A stretch of 64,000 nt of DNA from Bacteroidales bacterium (lineage in GTDB: Bacteria; Bacteroidota; Bacteroidia; Bacteroidales; VadinHA17). Location: NCBI GenBank assembly GCA_009877105.1, contig WXFD01000006.1:247542-311541 (forward strand). The letters run 5' to 3'. Below the pieces are notes generated by a model. It did no database searches and was not told the DNA's origin. It saw nothing but the letters and a program-made list of their open reading frames with translations. This document shows positions 45,442 to 55,786 of this stretch, in pieces (position 1 is the stretch's first letter; each line of letters opens with the position of its first letter). A program made the position numbers and the translations under genes.

Positions 45442-45449
45442 CAAATTTA
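45442..45449 (-). promoter_or_regulatory. -7 element for nadB
   Basis: On the minus strand TAAATTTG matches TAnnTTTG, 28 bases before the nadB ATG. No clear -33 element was seen. Confidence 0.45.
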
Positions 45450-45532
45450 TGTTTTTACTGTTTTGAACCGTTATTTCCGCCAGGTTTAATAATTCCGGCG
45501 CACGGAACAGTGCCGTATTGCCCGAACAATTA

Positions 45533-45562
45533 TTGTCAAATCAAACATTTCAGTTATTTTTG
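45533..45562 (+). promoter_or_regulatory. Promoter of the glyS/glycan cluster
   Basis: TTG (45533-45535), 19 bases, then TATTTTTG (45555-45562) matches the Bacteroidetes consensus exactly. It lies 29 bases before the glycyl-tRNA synthetase ATG. Confidence 0.62.
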
Positions 45563-45591
45563 CTCACCTTTAGACAATAACATCTCAGTTT

Positions 45592-47142
45592 ATGGCACAG
45601 GAGGATGTTTTCAGGAAGCTGGTTGCCCATTGCAAGGAGTATGGTTATGTTTTCCCTTCAAGTGAAATTTATGATGGCCTGAGTGCCGTTTATGACTATG
45701 GTCAGTACGGCGTAGAACTTAAAAACAATATCAGGAAATACTGGTGGGACAGCATGGTCCTCCTGAACGACAACATCGTGGGGATTGACTCGGCCATTTT
45801 TATGCATCCGTCTGTCTGGAAGGCATCCGGCCATGTGGATGCTTTCAATGATCCTCTTATCGACAACAGGGATTCCAAAAAAAGATACAGGGCCGACATG
45901 CTTATCGAAGAGCATGTGCTGAAGATGGAAGAGAAGGTAGCCAGAGAAGTTGAAAAAGCAAGGGAGAGGTTTGGTACCGCATTCGATGAAAAGAAGTTCA
46001 GGGAGACCAATCAGTGTGTACTTGCAACCCAGTCGAAAATAGATGACCTGAACAGGCGCCTGGCGAAGGCGATGAATGAAACTGACCTGGCAGAGCTCAG
46101 GCAGATCATTATTGATAATGAAATTGTATGTCCCGTATCGGGAAGCAGGAACTGGACCGACGTGAGGCAGTTCAACCTTATGTTTTCAACCGAAATGGGA
46201 TCAACTCTGGAAGGCTCCAGCAGGATTTATTTACGGCCCGAAACAGCCCAGGGAATCTTTGTGAATTTTCATAATGTTCAGAAAACCGGGAGAATGAAGA
46301 TTCCTTTCGGAATAGCACAGGTAGGCAAAGCATTCAGGAATGAAATAGTTGCCAGGCAGTTTATTTTCAGGATGCGGGAATTTGAGCAGATGGAAATGCA
46401 GTTTTTTGTCCGCCCCGGTACCGAGCTGGACTGGTTCCGGCACTGGAAGGATATAAGAATGAGATGGCACACCGCATTGGGGTTTGGAGAAGCAAATTAC
46501 AGGTTTCACGACCATACGAAGCTCGCCCATTATGCTAATGCAGCAACCGATATAGAATACAGGTTCCCTTTCGGGTTCAGGGAGGTTGAAGGAATACATT
46601 CAAGGACGGATTATGATCTGAAGCAGCACCAGCAGTACAGCGGAAAGAAAATGCAGTATTTCGATCCGGAAAAGGGGGAATCATACATTCCTTTTGTGGT
46701 TGAAACTTCAATCGGCCTTGACAGGATGTTCCTCCAGGTGATTGCAGCCGCATATACCGAAGAAGAACTCAGGAAGGAGGATGGTTCAGCCGACATGCGG
46801 ATCCTCCTCAGGCTACCTGCCTGTCTTGCTCCGGTAAAGCTTGCAGTAATGCCGCTGGTAAAAAAGGACGGACTGCCGGAAATTGCGGAAAAGATCGTTC
46901 ACACACTAAGGTTTGATTTCAACTGCCAGTATGATGACAAGGATTCGATAGGCAGGCGCTACCGAAGGCAGGATGCCATAGGCACACCCTATTGTATCAC
47001 TATCGATCATCAGACTGTTGAAGATGATACTGTTACTATCAGGTACCGCGATTCGATGGAACAGGAGCGGGTAAACATCCGAAGCCTGAAAGACATTATC
47101 TCTGAAAAGGTGAGTATCGGAGCTTTGCTTAAGAAGCTGTGA
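45592..47142 (+). CDS. glyS: Glycyl-tRNA synthetase, dimeric type
   Basis: This 516-residue class II synthetase of the eukaryote/archaea-like alpha2 type charges tRNA-Gly. Motifs include EIYDGLSAVYDYGQYGVELK at the N-terminus and RPETAQGIFVNF. Motif 2 reads GKAFRNEI, followed by FRMREFEQMEMQFFV, and motif 3 is TSIGLDRMFLQV. The anticodon-binding domain lies at about 410-516 (PVKLAVMPLVKK, IGRRYRRQDAIGTPYCITID). It is the housekeeping head gene; a glycosyltransferase starts one base after its stop, so the glycan cluster may be read from its promoter. Confidence 0.97.
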   Translation: MAQEDVFRKLVAHCKEYGYVFPSSEIYDGLSAVYDYGQYGVELKNNIRKYWWDSMVLLNDNIVGIDSAIFMHPSVWKASGHVDAFNDPLIDNRDSKKRYRADMLIEEHVLKMEEKVAREVEKARERFGTAFDEKKFRETNQCVLATQSKIDDLNRRLAKAMNETDLAELRQIIIDNEIVCPVSGSRNWTDVRQFNLMFSTEMGSTLEGSSRIYLRPETAQGIFVNFHNVQKTGRMKIPFGIAQVGKAFRNEIVARQFIFRMREFEQMEMQFFVRPGTELDWFRHWKDIRMRWHTALGFGEANYRFHDHTKLAHYANAATDIEYRFPFGFREVEGIHSRTDYDLKQHQQYSGKKMQYFDPEKGESYIPFVVETSIGLDRMFLQVIAAAYTEEELRKEDGSADMRILLRLPACLAPVKLAVMPLVKKDGLPEIAEKIVHTLRFDFNCQYDDKDSIGRRYRRQDAIGTPYCITIDHQTVEDDTVTIRYRDSMEQERVNIRSLKDIISEKVSIGALLKKL

Positions 47143-47143
47143 A

Positions 47144-48415
47144 ATGCCAAAAGTTCTCATAATAACCTATTACTGGCCTCCCGGTTCGGGTGCCGGCGTT
47201 CAGAGATGGCTGAAATTTTCAAAGTATCTGCCCGATTACGGATGGGAACCACTCATTCTTACAATTGATCCCGCTTATGCCACTTATCCTGCCATTGACC
47301 ACACGCTGGATAAAGAGGTTCCTTCTCCACTCACTGTCTGGAAAACCAGGGCAACCGATTATTTCAGGATTTACCGGCGCGACAAATCAAGGATCCCTTC
47401 CTCCGGTTTTGCAACGAACCCCGATAAGGAATTTCTTGACAGGATAATAAGATTCACCAGGGGCAACTTTTTTATCCCTGATCCAAGGAAAGGCTGGAAC
47501 AAATACGCTTACAGAAAAGCCTGTGAACTGATCCAGGAGCATCGGATCAGTTATATTATTACAACAAGCCCTCCCCATTCAACCCAGCTTATCGGCCTGA
47601 GACTCAGAAATAAATATCAGGATATCAGATGGGTAGCCGACTTACGTGATCCCTGGACCGACATCTATTACTATCACAACTTTTATCCTACCAAATGTGC
47701 AAAAAGGATCGATGCAAAATATGAAAAGGAAGTTCTGGAAAACGCTGACAAGCTAATAACAGTAGGGAAATCCCTTAAGGAACTTTTCTCACGCAAGTAT
47801 CCCGGCATTGAACAAAAAACGGGGATCGTCCCAAACGGGTATGATGAAGAAGACTTTGCAGGGATTACAGAATCAAAGCCCGATATTTTTACCCTGTCAT
47901 ATATAGGGACATTGTCTGACTCCTATCCGCTGAACGGACTGCTGGCGGCACTTTCCGAACTGGAAAAAAAGGAAGCAGCATTCAGGCTCAGATTTGCAGG
48001 TTTTGTCTCAGAAAATCAAAGGGTCCTTGTTTCGTCCGCACTTGGCCATGGCAAAGTTGAATTCATTGATTATACCGACCATAGGTCAGCTATTGGATAT
48101 ATGGCTGCTTCCTCAATGTTAATCCTGATCATACCCAAACATTCCTCATCCAGAAGTATAGTTACCGGCAAGCTCTTTGAGTACATGGCTTCGCTGAAAC
48201 CGATACTTTGTCTGGGGCCTGCCGATGGTGATGCGGCCGAAATTCTTCTGGAGTCGGGGCATAAATCAGTTTTCAAATGGGACGATCATACCGGAATAAG
48301 CGATTTCATCGGCAGGGTAATGGAACATCCCGGCGAACTGGCGATAAAAAAACCCCTCAGTTATTCGAGAAAAGCACTAACCGGCAGGCTGTCCGAAATA
48401 CTCTCATCACTCTGA
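47144..48415 (+). CDS. GT4-type glycosyltransferase
   Basis: This 423-residue GT-B fold enzyme begins KVLIITYYWPPGSGAGVQRWLKFSKYL, the usual N-terminal acceptor-side glycine-rich loop. The region ADLRDPWTDIYYY and the C-terminal donor site (EYMASLKPILCLGPADGDAAEIL, analogous to the E-x7-E motif) support group 1 glycosyltransferase. It probably adds a sugar to a lipid-linked surface glycan. The start is one base after the glyS stop. It is followed by another GT4 gene after 84 bases. Confidence 0.87.
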   Translation: MPKVLIITYYWPPGSGAGVQRWLKFSKYLPDYGWEPLILTIDPAYATYPAIDHTLDKEVPSPLTVWKTRATDYFRIYRRDKSRIPSSGFATNPDKEFLDRIIRFTRGNFFIPDPRKGWNKYAYRKACELIQEHRISYIITTSPPHSTQLIGLRLRNKYQDIRWVADLRDPWTDIYYYHNFYPTKCAKRIDAKYEKEVLENADKLITVGKSLKELFSRKYPGIEQKTGIVPNGYDEEDFAGITESKPDIFTLSYIGTLSDSYPLNGLLAALSELEKKEAAFRLRFAGFVSENQRVLVSSALGHGKVEFIDYTDHRSAIGYMAASSMLILIIPKHSSSRSIVTGKLFEYMASLKPILCLGPADGDAAEILLESGHKSVFKWDDHTGISDFIGRVMEHPGELAIKKPLSYSRKALTGRLSEILSSL

Positions 48416-48499
48416 TCAGACAGAACTGACCGGGGGCTGTCATCATTCCTTCTTCAACTTCATAAATAAGTTTCATAAATTTACACCATTACTTGTATT

Positions 48500-49729
48500 A
48501 TGAAAGCAGGATTCATACTGAATGGTGTATTTGTCAATGATCCCAGGGTTCTAAATGAAGCCCGAATCCTGGCCGGCAACGGATACCAGGTCTATGTGCT
48601 GAATCTTCCGCCTGACAAGAATGTTCCGCGATTCGTTCAGTTTGAGGACAATATCTTTTTGGTTCACAGACGGATCCCGAAAAAGGCAAACAATGTCTTA
48701 TTCGCCCTTGAGAATACGTTTGCACTGTTTGATTATTCCTGGAATATTTCAATAAAAAGATTCATAAAAAAATACGGGATAGAGATTCTGCATGCACACG
48801 ATCTGTACATGGCAAGGGCTGCAAAACGGGCATCGGACCATTATAAGATCCCCCTGGTCCTCGACCTCCATGAAAATTACCCTGCAGCAATAAAAGAATA
48901 TCATTGGGCAAACCGCTTCCCCTCCAGGTTGATCGTAAGGCCTTCCAGGTGGGAAAAGAAGGAAAAAAAATATCTGTCGTACGCTGACAGGATAATTGTT
49001 CTCAGCAGCTCTTACAGGAATCACCTCCTGGCCAAGTATCCCGGAACGGATCCGGTCCAGGTAAAAATCTATCCCAATGTCCCTGATGTAAAAAGGATGT
49101 CATCATATGCCATAGACAGGGACATTTTACCTCCATATGACAGGAAGATCATTTTCTACTTCGGGGTGATCAGTCAGAGAAGGGGTATTATGACAACCAT
49201 TGAGGCTGCAGAGATACTTCTCAGGGACAATCAGTCAATTCATCTTCTTTTGATCGGCCCCATTGACAAGGCTGAGAAAGACCGTTTCATCAGGTTATTC
49301 GCCGGCAGTGAGATTAGCGGGCATCTCACTTATTATCCCTGGAAGGATATCGGTGAATTTCCTTCATATGTTCACGCATCGGCAGTCTGCATTTCTCCCA
49401 TCATTAAAAATCCGCAGCATGAATCAGGGGTAGCGAACAAGGTGTTTCAATATATGCTGTTCGGGAAGCCCATCCTGGTTTCAGACTGTGAACCTCAGGC
49501 CGATATTGTCAGTAAAACAGGTTGCGGGCTGGTTTTTAAAAGCGGAGATCCCGTCGACATGGCAGAAAAACTTTCCGAGCTCATCAATGATAATGAAAAA
49601 TGCATTATCATGGGCGAAAGAGGGAAGCAAGCTGTTATGAAAGAATACAACACGGTAAAACAGGGTACGGAAATAATAAAAGCATACAGGGAACTGTCTG
49701 CATCTGGGAAAAAGTCTGCGGATACCTGA
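48500..49729 (+). CDS. GT4-type glycosyltransferase
   Basis: This 409-residue GT-B enzyme starts MKAGFILNGVFVNDPRVLNEARILAGNGY. It has the acceptor-side motif HAHDLYMARAAKRASDHYKIPLVLDLHE. The nucleotide-sugar-binding half contains IFYFGVISQRRGIMTTIEA and SGVANKVFQYMLFGKPILVSDC, which is the expected E/Q-x7-E-like region. It probably acts on the same glycan as the upstream GT4. The sugar specificity is unknown. It is 13 bases ahead of the rhamnosyltransferase-like gene. Confidence 0.87.
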   Translation: MKAGFILNGVFVNDPRVLNEARILAGNGYQVYVLNLPPDKNVPRFVQFEDNIFLVHRRIPKKANNVLFALENTFALFDYSWNISIKRFIKKYGIEILHAHDLYMARAAKRASDHYKIPLVLDLHENYPAAIKEYHWANRFPSRLIVRPSRWEKKEKKYLSYADRIIVLSSSYRNHLLAKYPGTDPVQVKIYPNVPDVKRMSSYAIDRDILPPYDRKIIFYFGVISQRRGIMTTIEAAEILLRDNQSIHLLLIGPIDKAEKDRFIRLFAGSEISGHLTYYPWKDIGEFPSYVHASAVCISPIIKNPQHESGVANKVFQYMLFGKPILVSDCEPQADIVSKTGCGLVFKSGDPVDMAEKLSELINDNEKCIIMGERGKQAVMKEYNTVKQGTEIIKAYRELSASGKKSADT

Positions 49730-49742
49730 AATTCAGCTTCGG

Positions 49743-50606
49743 ATGGAACATATGCATTTTGTGATCACGCAATTTAACCTGAGGAACAAGCCTGTTTCCG
49801 GAAGTGCCGCTTATGATGAATGGCTGAGCTGGACCAGGAGCAGGATCAGTATTTTCCGGAACTACTGTCTCCCATCGGTGTTGAATCAGACATGCCGCGA
49901 TTTCAGCTGGCTGATATTCTTTGATTCTTCCACACCTGAAGAATTCGGGGAGTTCATAGGTTTTCTTTCTTCGCATGACCTAATCTCAGTCTGCTACAGT
50001 GATGGAATGGATGATTTTTATACCGGTTATATCAGGGAGGTAAGAAAAAAAGCCGGACCAACCACTAAATGGGTAATTACTACCAGGGTCGACAATGATG
50101 ATAGTCTTCACAGGGATGCAATACTAACCATTAAGGAAAACTTCATTGCAAAGCATCGCTATCTTATCTCCCTTGCTTCCGGATATGTTCTGGATGTTAA
50201 TGAAAAGAAACTTTCTCATTATTTTTATCCGATGTCTCCATTTCTAAGCCTGATTGAAGATACCGGAAAAGAAATTGAGGGGATTTATTCAAGGGGTCAC
50301 ACGAAATGGAATAATCTGCGCCTGTTTATATTCAGGGAATTGTGGCTTGAATACTTTAATCCCAAAGCACGCGTTTCAAGATTTATACTGAAGAAACCAT
50401 TATGGATGCAAACTGTGCATGGGGAAAATGTCAGCAATAGCTTTTACAGGGGCTTCCCGGTTTTGAGAAAAAGGGATCTCAGCGATTTTTCACTGGAACT
50501 GATCACGAACAGGATGACTTTCGGAACGATTACAAGATATTGTCACTATGTAACCTGGAAGCGATACATGAAATGTCTCGTTATCAAATTCCTCATAAAT
50601 AAATGA
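49743..50606 (+). CDS. Putative rhamnosyltransferase-family glycosyltransferase
   Basis: This 287-residue protein resembles the putative rhamnosyltransferase family (PF11316). The features are FVITQFNLRN at the N-terminus, WLSWTRSRISIFRNYCLPSV, WLIFFDSSTPEEF, and a DxD-like TTRVDNDDSLHRDA for nucleotide-sugar/metal binding. The start could be residue 1 or the ATG three codons on (49752). Donor identity is only suggested by the family name. It is part of the run of glycan genes, 6 bases before the FkbM gene. Confidence 0.78.
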   Translation: MEHMHFVITQFNLRNKPVSGSAAYDEWLSWTRSRISIFRNYCLPSVLNQTCRDFSWLIFFDSSTPEEFGEFIGFLSSHDLISVCYSDGMDDFYTGYIREVRKKAGPTTKWVITTRVDNDDSLHRDAILTIKENFIAKHRYLISLASGYVLDVNEKKLSHYFYPMSPFLSLIEDTGKEIEGIYSRGHTKWNNLRLFIFRELWLEYFNPKARVSRFILKKPLWMQTVHGENVSNSFYRGFPVLRKRDLSDFSLELITNRMTFGTITRYCHYVTWKRYMKCLVIKFLINK

Positions 50607-50612
50607 ACAAGG

Positions 50613-51662
50613 ATGAAGAATCGGGTAATGGTCATACGAAAACTTTTTCCGAAAACCTATAATTTTCTGGTTTATCTTATTAACGGATCCAGGAAGATCT
50701 TCACACCATATTCCATATACATTACCGATTCCCTCGGCGGCAGTTTCAAGACATATCTTTCAGATCCTGTAAACATAAACCGGGAAACGGAACTGAAGCG
50801 CGGCCTTGATGCAGAGTCGGAAAGAACAATAAACACCGTACTCGAAAGGATAAAGTTTTATCCCGACGAAAAGCACAGGAAAAAAGTATCGAAGAGCCAG
50901 CCTGTCGCAGGCGGTCTGTTGCCTGTTGAAACTGCAGTGATGAAAAAACAGATTGAGAATTCCCTTTCGGGCGACCGGAAAAAATACAAACGGATATTCC
51001 GTCATCTTGATGAATCGGTATTCTATTTTTATCATGGTTTGCATTTTTTACCGGAAAACGTCCTTAACTACCTGAAAAATAAGGATCTTATCGATATAGG
51101 CGCTCATAGCGGAGACTCAGCCATCGCCTTGCGGAAATTCGGCTTCAGAAAAACCTACTCTGTCGAAATGTCGCTGAAATCCATTGATCAATATAAAAAG
51201 AATATGGCTCAACTGAAGATCAGTGACAACAGTTTTGAGCTGATCAACGTCTGCGTTGCAGACGCGGATAACAAGGAACCTGCGAAATTTGCCGATACCG
51301 GATCCACGGGGCTGTCACTTCTGAGGAACAGGGGAAAGTATGACTGGATCACCGTTGAACAGAAAACCCTTGACACGATAGCTTCTGAATACCGTATTTC
51401 GCCGGGATTGATCAAAGCAGATATTGAGGGCATGAGCTTCGATTTCGTAAAGGGCGCTGTCGGGACAATGAAAACCCACCGTCCCGTACTGGCTGTTGCT
51501 ATATATCATAATCCCCATGAACTTTTTGAAGTAAAACCCTTCCTGGAGAAAGCACTTGATAACTATACTTTTTTAATCAGGAAGCTTTCGGCTGGGATAG
51601 AAAACAATTTATGCCATTCAGATATATTTTTAATAGGTTTTCCCGACGAAGCCGCAGTGTAA
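50613..51662 (+). CDS. FkbM-family methyltransferase
   Basis: This 349-residue protein has an N-terminal region without a known domain and a C-terminal SAM-dependent methyltransferase of the FkbM type (about 150-345). SAM-binding motif I is LIDIGAHSGDSAIALRKFG. An acidic residue follows in YSVEMSLKSIDQYKKN, and LIKADIEGMSFDFVKGA is the family's conserved DxEG block. Such enzymes methylate hydroxyls of sugars or lipids; here the substrate is probably the surface glycan. The following flippase gene starts 57 bases later. Confidence 0.87.
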   Translation: MKNRVMVIRKLFPKTYNFLVYLINGSRKIFTPYSIYITDSLGGSFKTYLSDPVNINRETELKRGLDAESERTINTVLERIKFYPDEKHRKKVSKSQPVAGGLLPVETAVMKKQIENSLSGDRKKYKRIFRHLDESVFYFYHGLHFLPENVLNYLKNKDLIDIGAHSGDSAIALRKFGFRKTYSVEMSLKSIDQYKKNMAQLKISDNSFELINVCVADADNKEPAKFADTGSTGLSLLRNRGKYDWITVEQKTLDTIASEYRISPGLIKADIEGMSFDFVKGAVGTMKTHRPVLAVAIYHNPHELFEVKPFLEKALDNYTFLIRKLSAGIENNLCHSDIFLIGFPDEAAV

Positions 51663-51719
51663 ACAATGTACACAAATCACCCTCATGACCACTCATTAAC
51701 GATTCAGTAAATCCATCTG

Positions 51720-53228
51720 ATGCAAAAACTTATAAAAACATCTTTCAGGGACAGTTTTATTTACGGACTGGGAAATATATCCGTGAAGGTAATAGGTTTT
51801 TTGCTGATACCTCTTTATACCGATCCAAGGTATTTTTCAGTTGATGAGTTCGGGATTATTGCCCTGCTCGATATCTCGGGAATCGTACTTATATCGCTGA
51901 TGGCCTCGGGTCTCCCGCAAAGCCTTATGAGATGGTACTGGGATGATGAGTTCAGGGATAATCAGAAAGGTATATTTTTCATGTCGCTCAGCAACCAGGT
52001 TATTGTAAGCATCTCCTTCTGCATTATTCTTATACCGTTAGCAGGCAGATTTTCGACACTGATATTTGGAAGCGAAGGGTGGAGCAATGCACTGAAGATC
52101 CTGATATTGTCCACCGCGCTGCAGGCAATAAACAACATTATCAATTCCCTGATGAGGATTCAGTCAAAGGCTTTGCTGTTTTCCGTTGCCAACTTCATCA
52201 AGCTTGCAGTTGTGCTCATCCTTACAGTCTATCTGATTGTTTTCCGGCAGGCCGGGGTAAAAGGTATCTATATCGCCCAGGTTGCAGGAAACCTGCTTTT
52301 TATAATCCTGCTCTCGGTTTATGTGGCAAGGAATTGCAGGATATTTTTTAACCTGCAGGTATTCAAATCGATGAGTCGTTATGGATTTCCACTGCTTATT
52401 TCAAACTTTGCCGCCGCATCACTTGCTGTCATCGACAGATATTCACTTAATTCCCTTGCACTGTTGAAATATGTGGCCATTTATACCATGGCATACAAAA
52501 TCTCATCGGTTTTGAAACTGGTAATTGTCGATTCGATCAAAATGGCAATCACACCAATGGTAATGCAAAAAATGAATTCTCCCGATAATAAAAGATTCTA
52601 TTCAAAGACATTGTTGTATTCATCCTTCGTATTAATGCTGGGTATCATTACATTATCACTATTTTCATATGAAATAATAAAGATTATTTCAAGATCGGCG
52701 GAGTTCTGGATTGCTTTTATTGCCGTCCCGGTTCTTTCTCTGTCCGTTTTTTTTGCAAATATGAGGGAAACAAGCAGTTATGGCCTGATTATCAACAAAA
52801 AAACAAATATTGTCGGGATTTCTGTCATTGCTTCAAGTGTTCTGAACATCATTCTCAATATTATCCTTATACCGGTATGGAACATTACAGGAGCGGCAAT
52901 TGCTACAATCACCACTCAGTTCTTTTACTGGTTTCTAAACTATTACTATTCACAGAAGGAATATCACATTCCGTATGAACTGAAAAAAATCGCAATCATG
53001 TTCATATGCGGCGGCATCCTGTCCTTTGCCGGTCTTATGCTGAATGAATTGCACATCGTTCCACGCCTCCTCATAAAAACTGCCTGTGTAATCAGTTTCC
53101 CCTTCATCCTTTACCTGTTCAATTTCTATGAACCCGTGGAATTACAGGCAATCAGGGGATTCATTTCAAAATGGTCGAGGCTCAGGAACTTAAGGGACAA
53201 CCTCAGGTCATTGAAAAATATTCAGTAG
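51720..53228 (+). CDS. Wzx-type polysaccharide flippase
   Basis: This 502-residue MOP/MATE-superfamily membrane protein has 12-14 transmembrane helices. The N-terminus FIYGLGNISVKVIGFLLIPLYT and the following helices match polysaccharide biosynthesis (Wzx/RfbX) proteins. It should flip the undecaprenyl-linked oligosaccharide made by the surrounding glycosyltransferases to the periplasmic face. The usual partner, a Wzy polymerase, is not evident in the window; the multi-spanning YfhO protein next door is a different family. Confidence 0.88.
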   Translation: MQKLIKTSFRDSFIYGLGNISVKVIGFLLIPLYTDPRYFSVDEFGIIALLDISGIVLISLMASGLPQSLMRWYWDDEFRDNQKGIFFMSLSNQVIVSISFCIILIPLAGRFSTLIFGSEGWSNALKILILSTALQAINNIINSLMRIQSKALLFSVANFIKLAVVLILTVYLIVFRQAGVKGIYIAQVAGNLLFIILLSVYVARNCRIFFNLQVFKSMSRYGFPLLISNFAAASLAVIDRYSLNSLALLKYVAIYTMAYKISSVLKLVIVDSIKMAITPMVMQKMNSPDNKRFYSKTLLYSSFVLMLGIITLSLFSYEIIKIISRSAEFWIAFIAVPVLSLSVFFANMRETSSYGLIINKKTNIVGISVIASSVLNIILNIILIPVWNITGAAIATITTQFFYWFLNYYYSQKEYHIPYELKKIAIMFICGGILSFAGLMLNELHIVPRLLIKTACVISFPFILYLFNFYEPVELQAIRGFISKWSRLRNLRDNLRSLKNIQ

Positions 53229-53280
53229 AGGATTTGGTTGATTTAAATCCATTTAGCTGTTTTCGTTTGAGGTAATTCAA

Positions 53281-53288
53281 TACTTTTG
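53281..53288 (+). promoter_or_regulatory. -7 element upstream of yfhO-like gene
   Basis: TACTTTTG matches TAnnTTTG and lies 37 bases before the ATG at 53326. No -33 element at the right distance was found. It suggests that yfhO and the following methyltransferase can be transcribed separately. Confidence 0.42.
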
Positions 53289-53325
53289 CATTGAATTGAA
53301 AAAACGGATCTCAAAATCGTTTCCC

Positions 53326-55785
53326 ATGAAAATAAACCAGGATCTCCGATCGGCATTACCTCATTTGCTGGCAGTTATTGTATTTATTATCATTTCTTTC
53401 ATTTATTTCTACCCCGTTCTGGAAGGCAAGGTCCTGAAAGCAAATGATTCCACAGTTTCATCAATAAATTCCAAGGAGATACGTGATTTCAGGGAAAAAT
53501 ATGGCAGGGAACCCCTTTGGACCAATTCGATTTTCAGCGGAATGCCTGCTTACCTAATATCCACAAGGTACCCGGGCAATCTCATGAAGCATGTCGACAC
53601 CGCCCTCAGGATATTTCAGACACCTGTATCCGTTTTGATCCTGGCAATGGCAGGTTTTTATCTTCTGCTAATAATTTTTGGGGCCGATCCTCTTATTTCG
53701 GCGGTGGGTGCATTTGCATATGGTTTCTCCTCATTTCTCTTCCAGATCCTTGCAGCAGGGCATAACACGCAGGCGATAGCCCTGGCATATATGGCTCCGA
53801 TGATAGGATCGGTTTATTATGCATATAAACGGAATGCCCTGGCGGGAGCAGTTCTGACAGCAGTTTTCCTGTCGCTCGAGATCCTGGCAAATCATCCACA
53901 GATAACCTACTATTCCATGATATGCCTGATAGTCTTTATAATTACTGAACTCATTTTTTCAATCAGGCAAAAAACAATCGCCAGATTTCTTAAAACCTCC
54001 GCCCTGCTTTTAACGCCGCTAATTATTGCAATCGGCATAAATTTCGGAAATCTTTACACCGTATATGAATATGGAAAGTTCTCAAGCAGGGGAAAATCGG
54101 ATCTGTCCGTGAGCGACAAAAATGTCTCGAAAGGTCTGAACAGGGATTATATAACCTACTGGAGCTATGGTATTGATGAGACATTTAACCTTCTTGTTCC
54201 GAACTTTAAAGGCGGATCAAGCAAGCCCTTTGACAGGAATTCCGAGACGGTAAAAGCGCTCAGGCAAAACAATGCTTCATCTGCAGCCGGACAGTTGGTC
54301 AAATACTGGGGAACCCAGCCGGGAACGGACGGACCACATTATATGGGGGCAATTGTGATATTCCTGTTCATATTTGGCCTGGTGATCGTAAAAGGACCTG
54401 AGAAATGGTGGCTTCTCGCTGCCTCGGTTCTTTCCGTAATGCTCGCCTGGGGTAAGAATTTTATGGTATTCACTGATCTTTTCATCGATTTTTTCCCCGG
54501 CTACAATAAATTCAGGGCAGTAACCATGATATTGGTCATCGCCCAGTTCTGCATACCGCTGCTCGGAATCCTTGCCCTGAAAAAGATTTTTTCCGTGAAT
54601 CTGTCAAAAAAAGAGATCTTCAGAGGATTGAAAATTGCCGCCGGAATAACGGGAGGGCTTTTGATTATGTTCCTGTTGTTACCCGGAATTGCCGGATCAT
54701 TTCTGAATCCCTACGAATCCGACTATCCCGACTGGCTGAGATCAGCTCTTGTTGCAGATCGCAAGAGTCTTCTGAGAGCCGACAGCCTGAGATCGCTGAT
54801 CCTCATCATCCTGTCAGCCGGCACGATAACTGCATTTCTTCAGAATAAACTCCGCAGGGAGTATTCAATTATAATTATAGGCCTGTTAATCCTTGCCGAT
54901 CTCTGGAGTGCCGGAAAACGTTATCTCGATTCGGACAAATTTGAGAGGCCCTCGGTCATTCAGAAATCATTCACTCCTTCAGTTGCCGATGAAATGATCC
55001 TGCAGGATACTTCATACCACAGGGTGCTAAACCTTTCCGTTTCCACCTTCAACGATAATACACCCACCTCCTATTTTCACAAATCAATAGGAGGATATCA
55101 CGGAGCTAAAATGAAAAGATACCAGGAGCTCATCGACACTTCAATAACGGTTAACATTGAAAGTTTCATTGAAAAAGCAAGGAATGCAAATACAATCGCT
55201 GACCTGTTGCCGGTATTTGATAACACCAGTGCAATCAATATGCTAAATGCCAAATATGTGATTTACAATCCGGATGCTCCGCCCCTGGTAAACAGGAGGG
55301 CGCTTGGAAATGCCTGGTTTGCCGGAAAGGTGAAATTTGCAGCCAATGCCAACGAGGAACTGTCGTCAATTAATTCTCTCGATCCTTCCTCGGAAGCCGT
55401 GGTTGATACCGTGTTCAGGGATTATGTGAAGTCTCTCTCCTTTCCTTATAATGAAGGTGACACTATTTACCTTGTATCATATAAACCAAATGAACTGATA
55501 TATAAATGCTCCTGTTCGGGCGAACGGTTTGCCGTGTTTTCCGAGATATACTATCCTGCAGGATGGAAATCGTTTATTGACGGGAAGGAATCACCCCATT
55601 TCAGGGTCAATTATGTACTGAGGGCGATGATTGTGCCTGAAGGCAGCCACGAAATAAGGTTCAGTTTTGAGCCCGATTCATATTTTGCAGGTAACAGGGT
55701 TTCACTTGCAAGTTCATTGCTGCTGATACTGGCTATTGCAGTATACGCTGGTGCGGAACTTAAGAAAAAGCTAAAATCTCCCTGA
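53326..55785 (+). CDS. YfhO-family integral membrane protein
   Basis: The ATG start at 53326 gives 819 residues (MKINQDLRSALPHLLAVIVF); the longer frame begins with TTG near the promoter. About a dozen transmembrane helices cover residues 10-560, with the conserved periplasmic loop NSIFSGMPAYL near 75. A soluble beta-rich domain lies at about 560-790, and a last helix ends near 810. YfhO is a GT-C-like family, implicated in Gram-positive species in glycosylation of teichoic acids with lipid-linked sugars. Here it may add sugar to the surface glycan. It ends one base before the next gene. Confidence 0.88.
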   Translation: MKINQDLRSALPHLLAVIVFIIISFIYFYPVLEGKVLKANDSTVSSINSKEIRDFREKYGREPLWTNSIFSGMPAYLISTRYPGNLMKHVDTALRIFQTPVSVLILAMAGFYLLLIIFGADPLISAVGAFAYGFSSFLFQILAAGHNTQAIALAYMAPMIGSVYYAYKRNALAGAVLTAVFLSLEILANHPQITYYSMICLIVFIITELIFSIRQKTIARFLKTSALLLTPLIIAIGINFGNLYTVYEYGKFSSRGKSDLSVSDKNVSKGLNRDYITYWSYGIDETFNLLVPNFKGGSSKPFDRNSETVKALRQNNASSAAGQLVKYWGTQPGTDGPHYMGAIVIFLFIFGLVIVKGPEKWWLLAASVLSVMLAWGKNFMVFTDLFIDFFPGYNKFRAVTMILVIAQFCIPLLGILALKKIFSVNLSKKEIFRGLKIAAGITGGLLIMFLLLPGIAGSFLNPYESDYPDWLRSALVADRKSLLRADSLRSLILIILSAGTITAFLQNKLRREYSIIIIGLLILADLWSAGKRYLDSDKFERPSVIQKSFTPSVADEMILQDTSYHRVLNLSVSTFNDNTPTSYFHKSIGGYHGAKMKRYQELIDTSITVNIESFIEKARNANTIADLLPVFDNTSAINMLNAKYVIYNPDAPPLVNRRALGNAWFAGKVKFAANANEELSSINSLDPSSEAVVDTVFRDYVKSLSFPYNEGDTIYLVSYKPNELIYKCSCSGERFAVFSEIYYPAGWKSFIDGKESPHFRVNYVLRAMIVPEGSHEIRFSFEPDSYFAGNRVSLASSLLLILAIAVYAGAELKKKLKSP

Positions 55786-55786
55786 A

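Noticed and set aside
53296..53325. TTG start for the YfhO-like protein
   Set aside because: The TTG is only 8 bases after the -7 promoter element, near the expected transcript start; the ATG at 53326 begins the conserved region.
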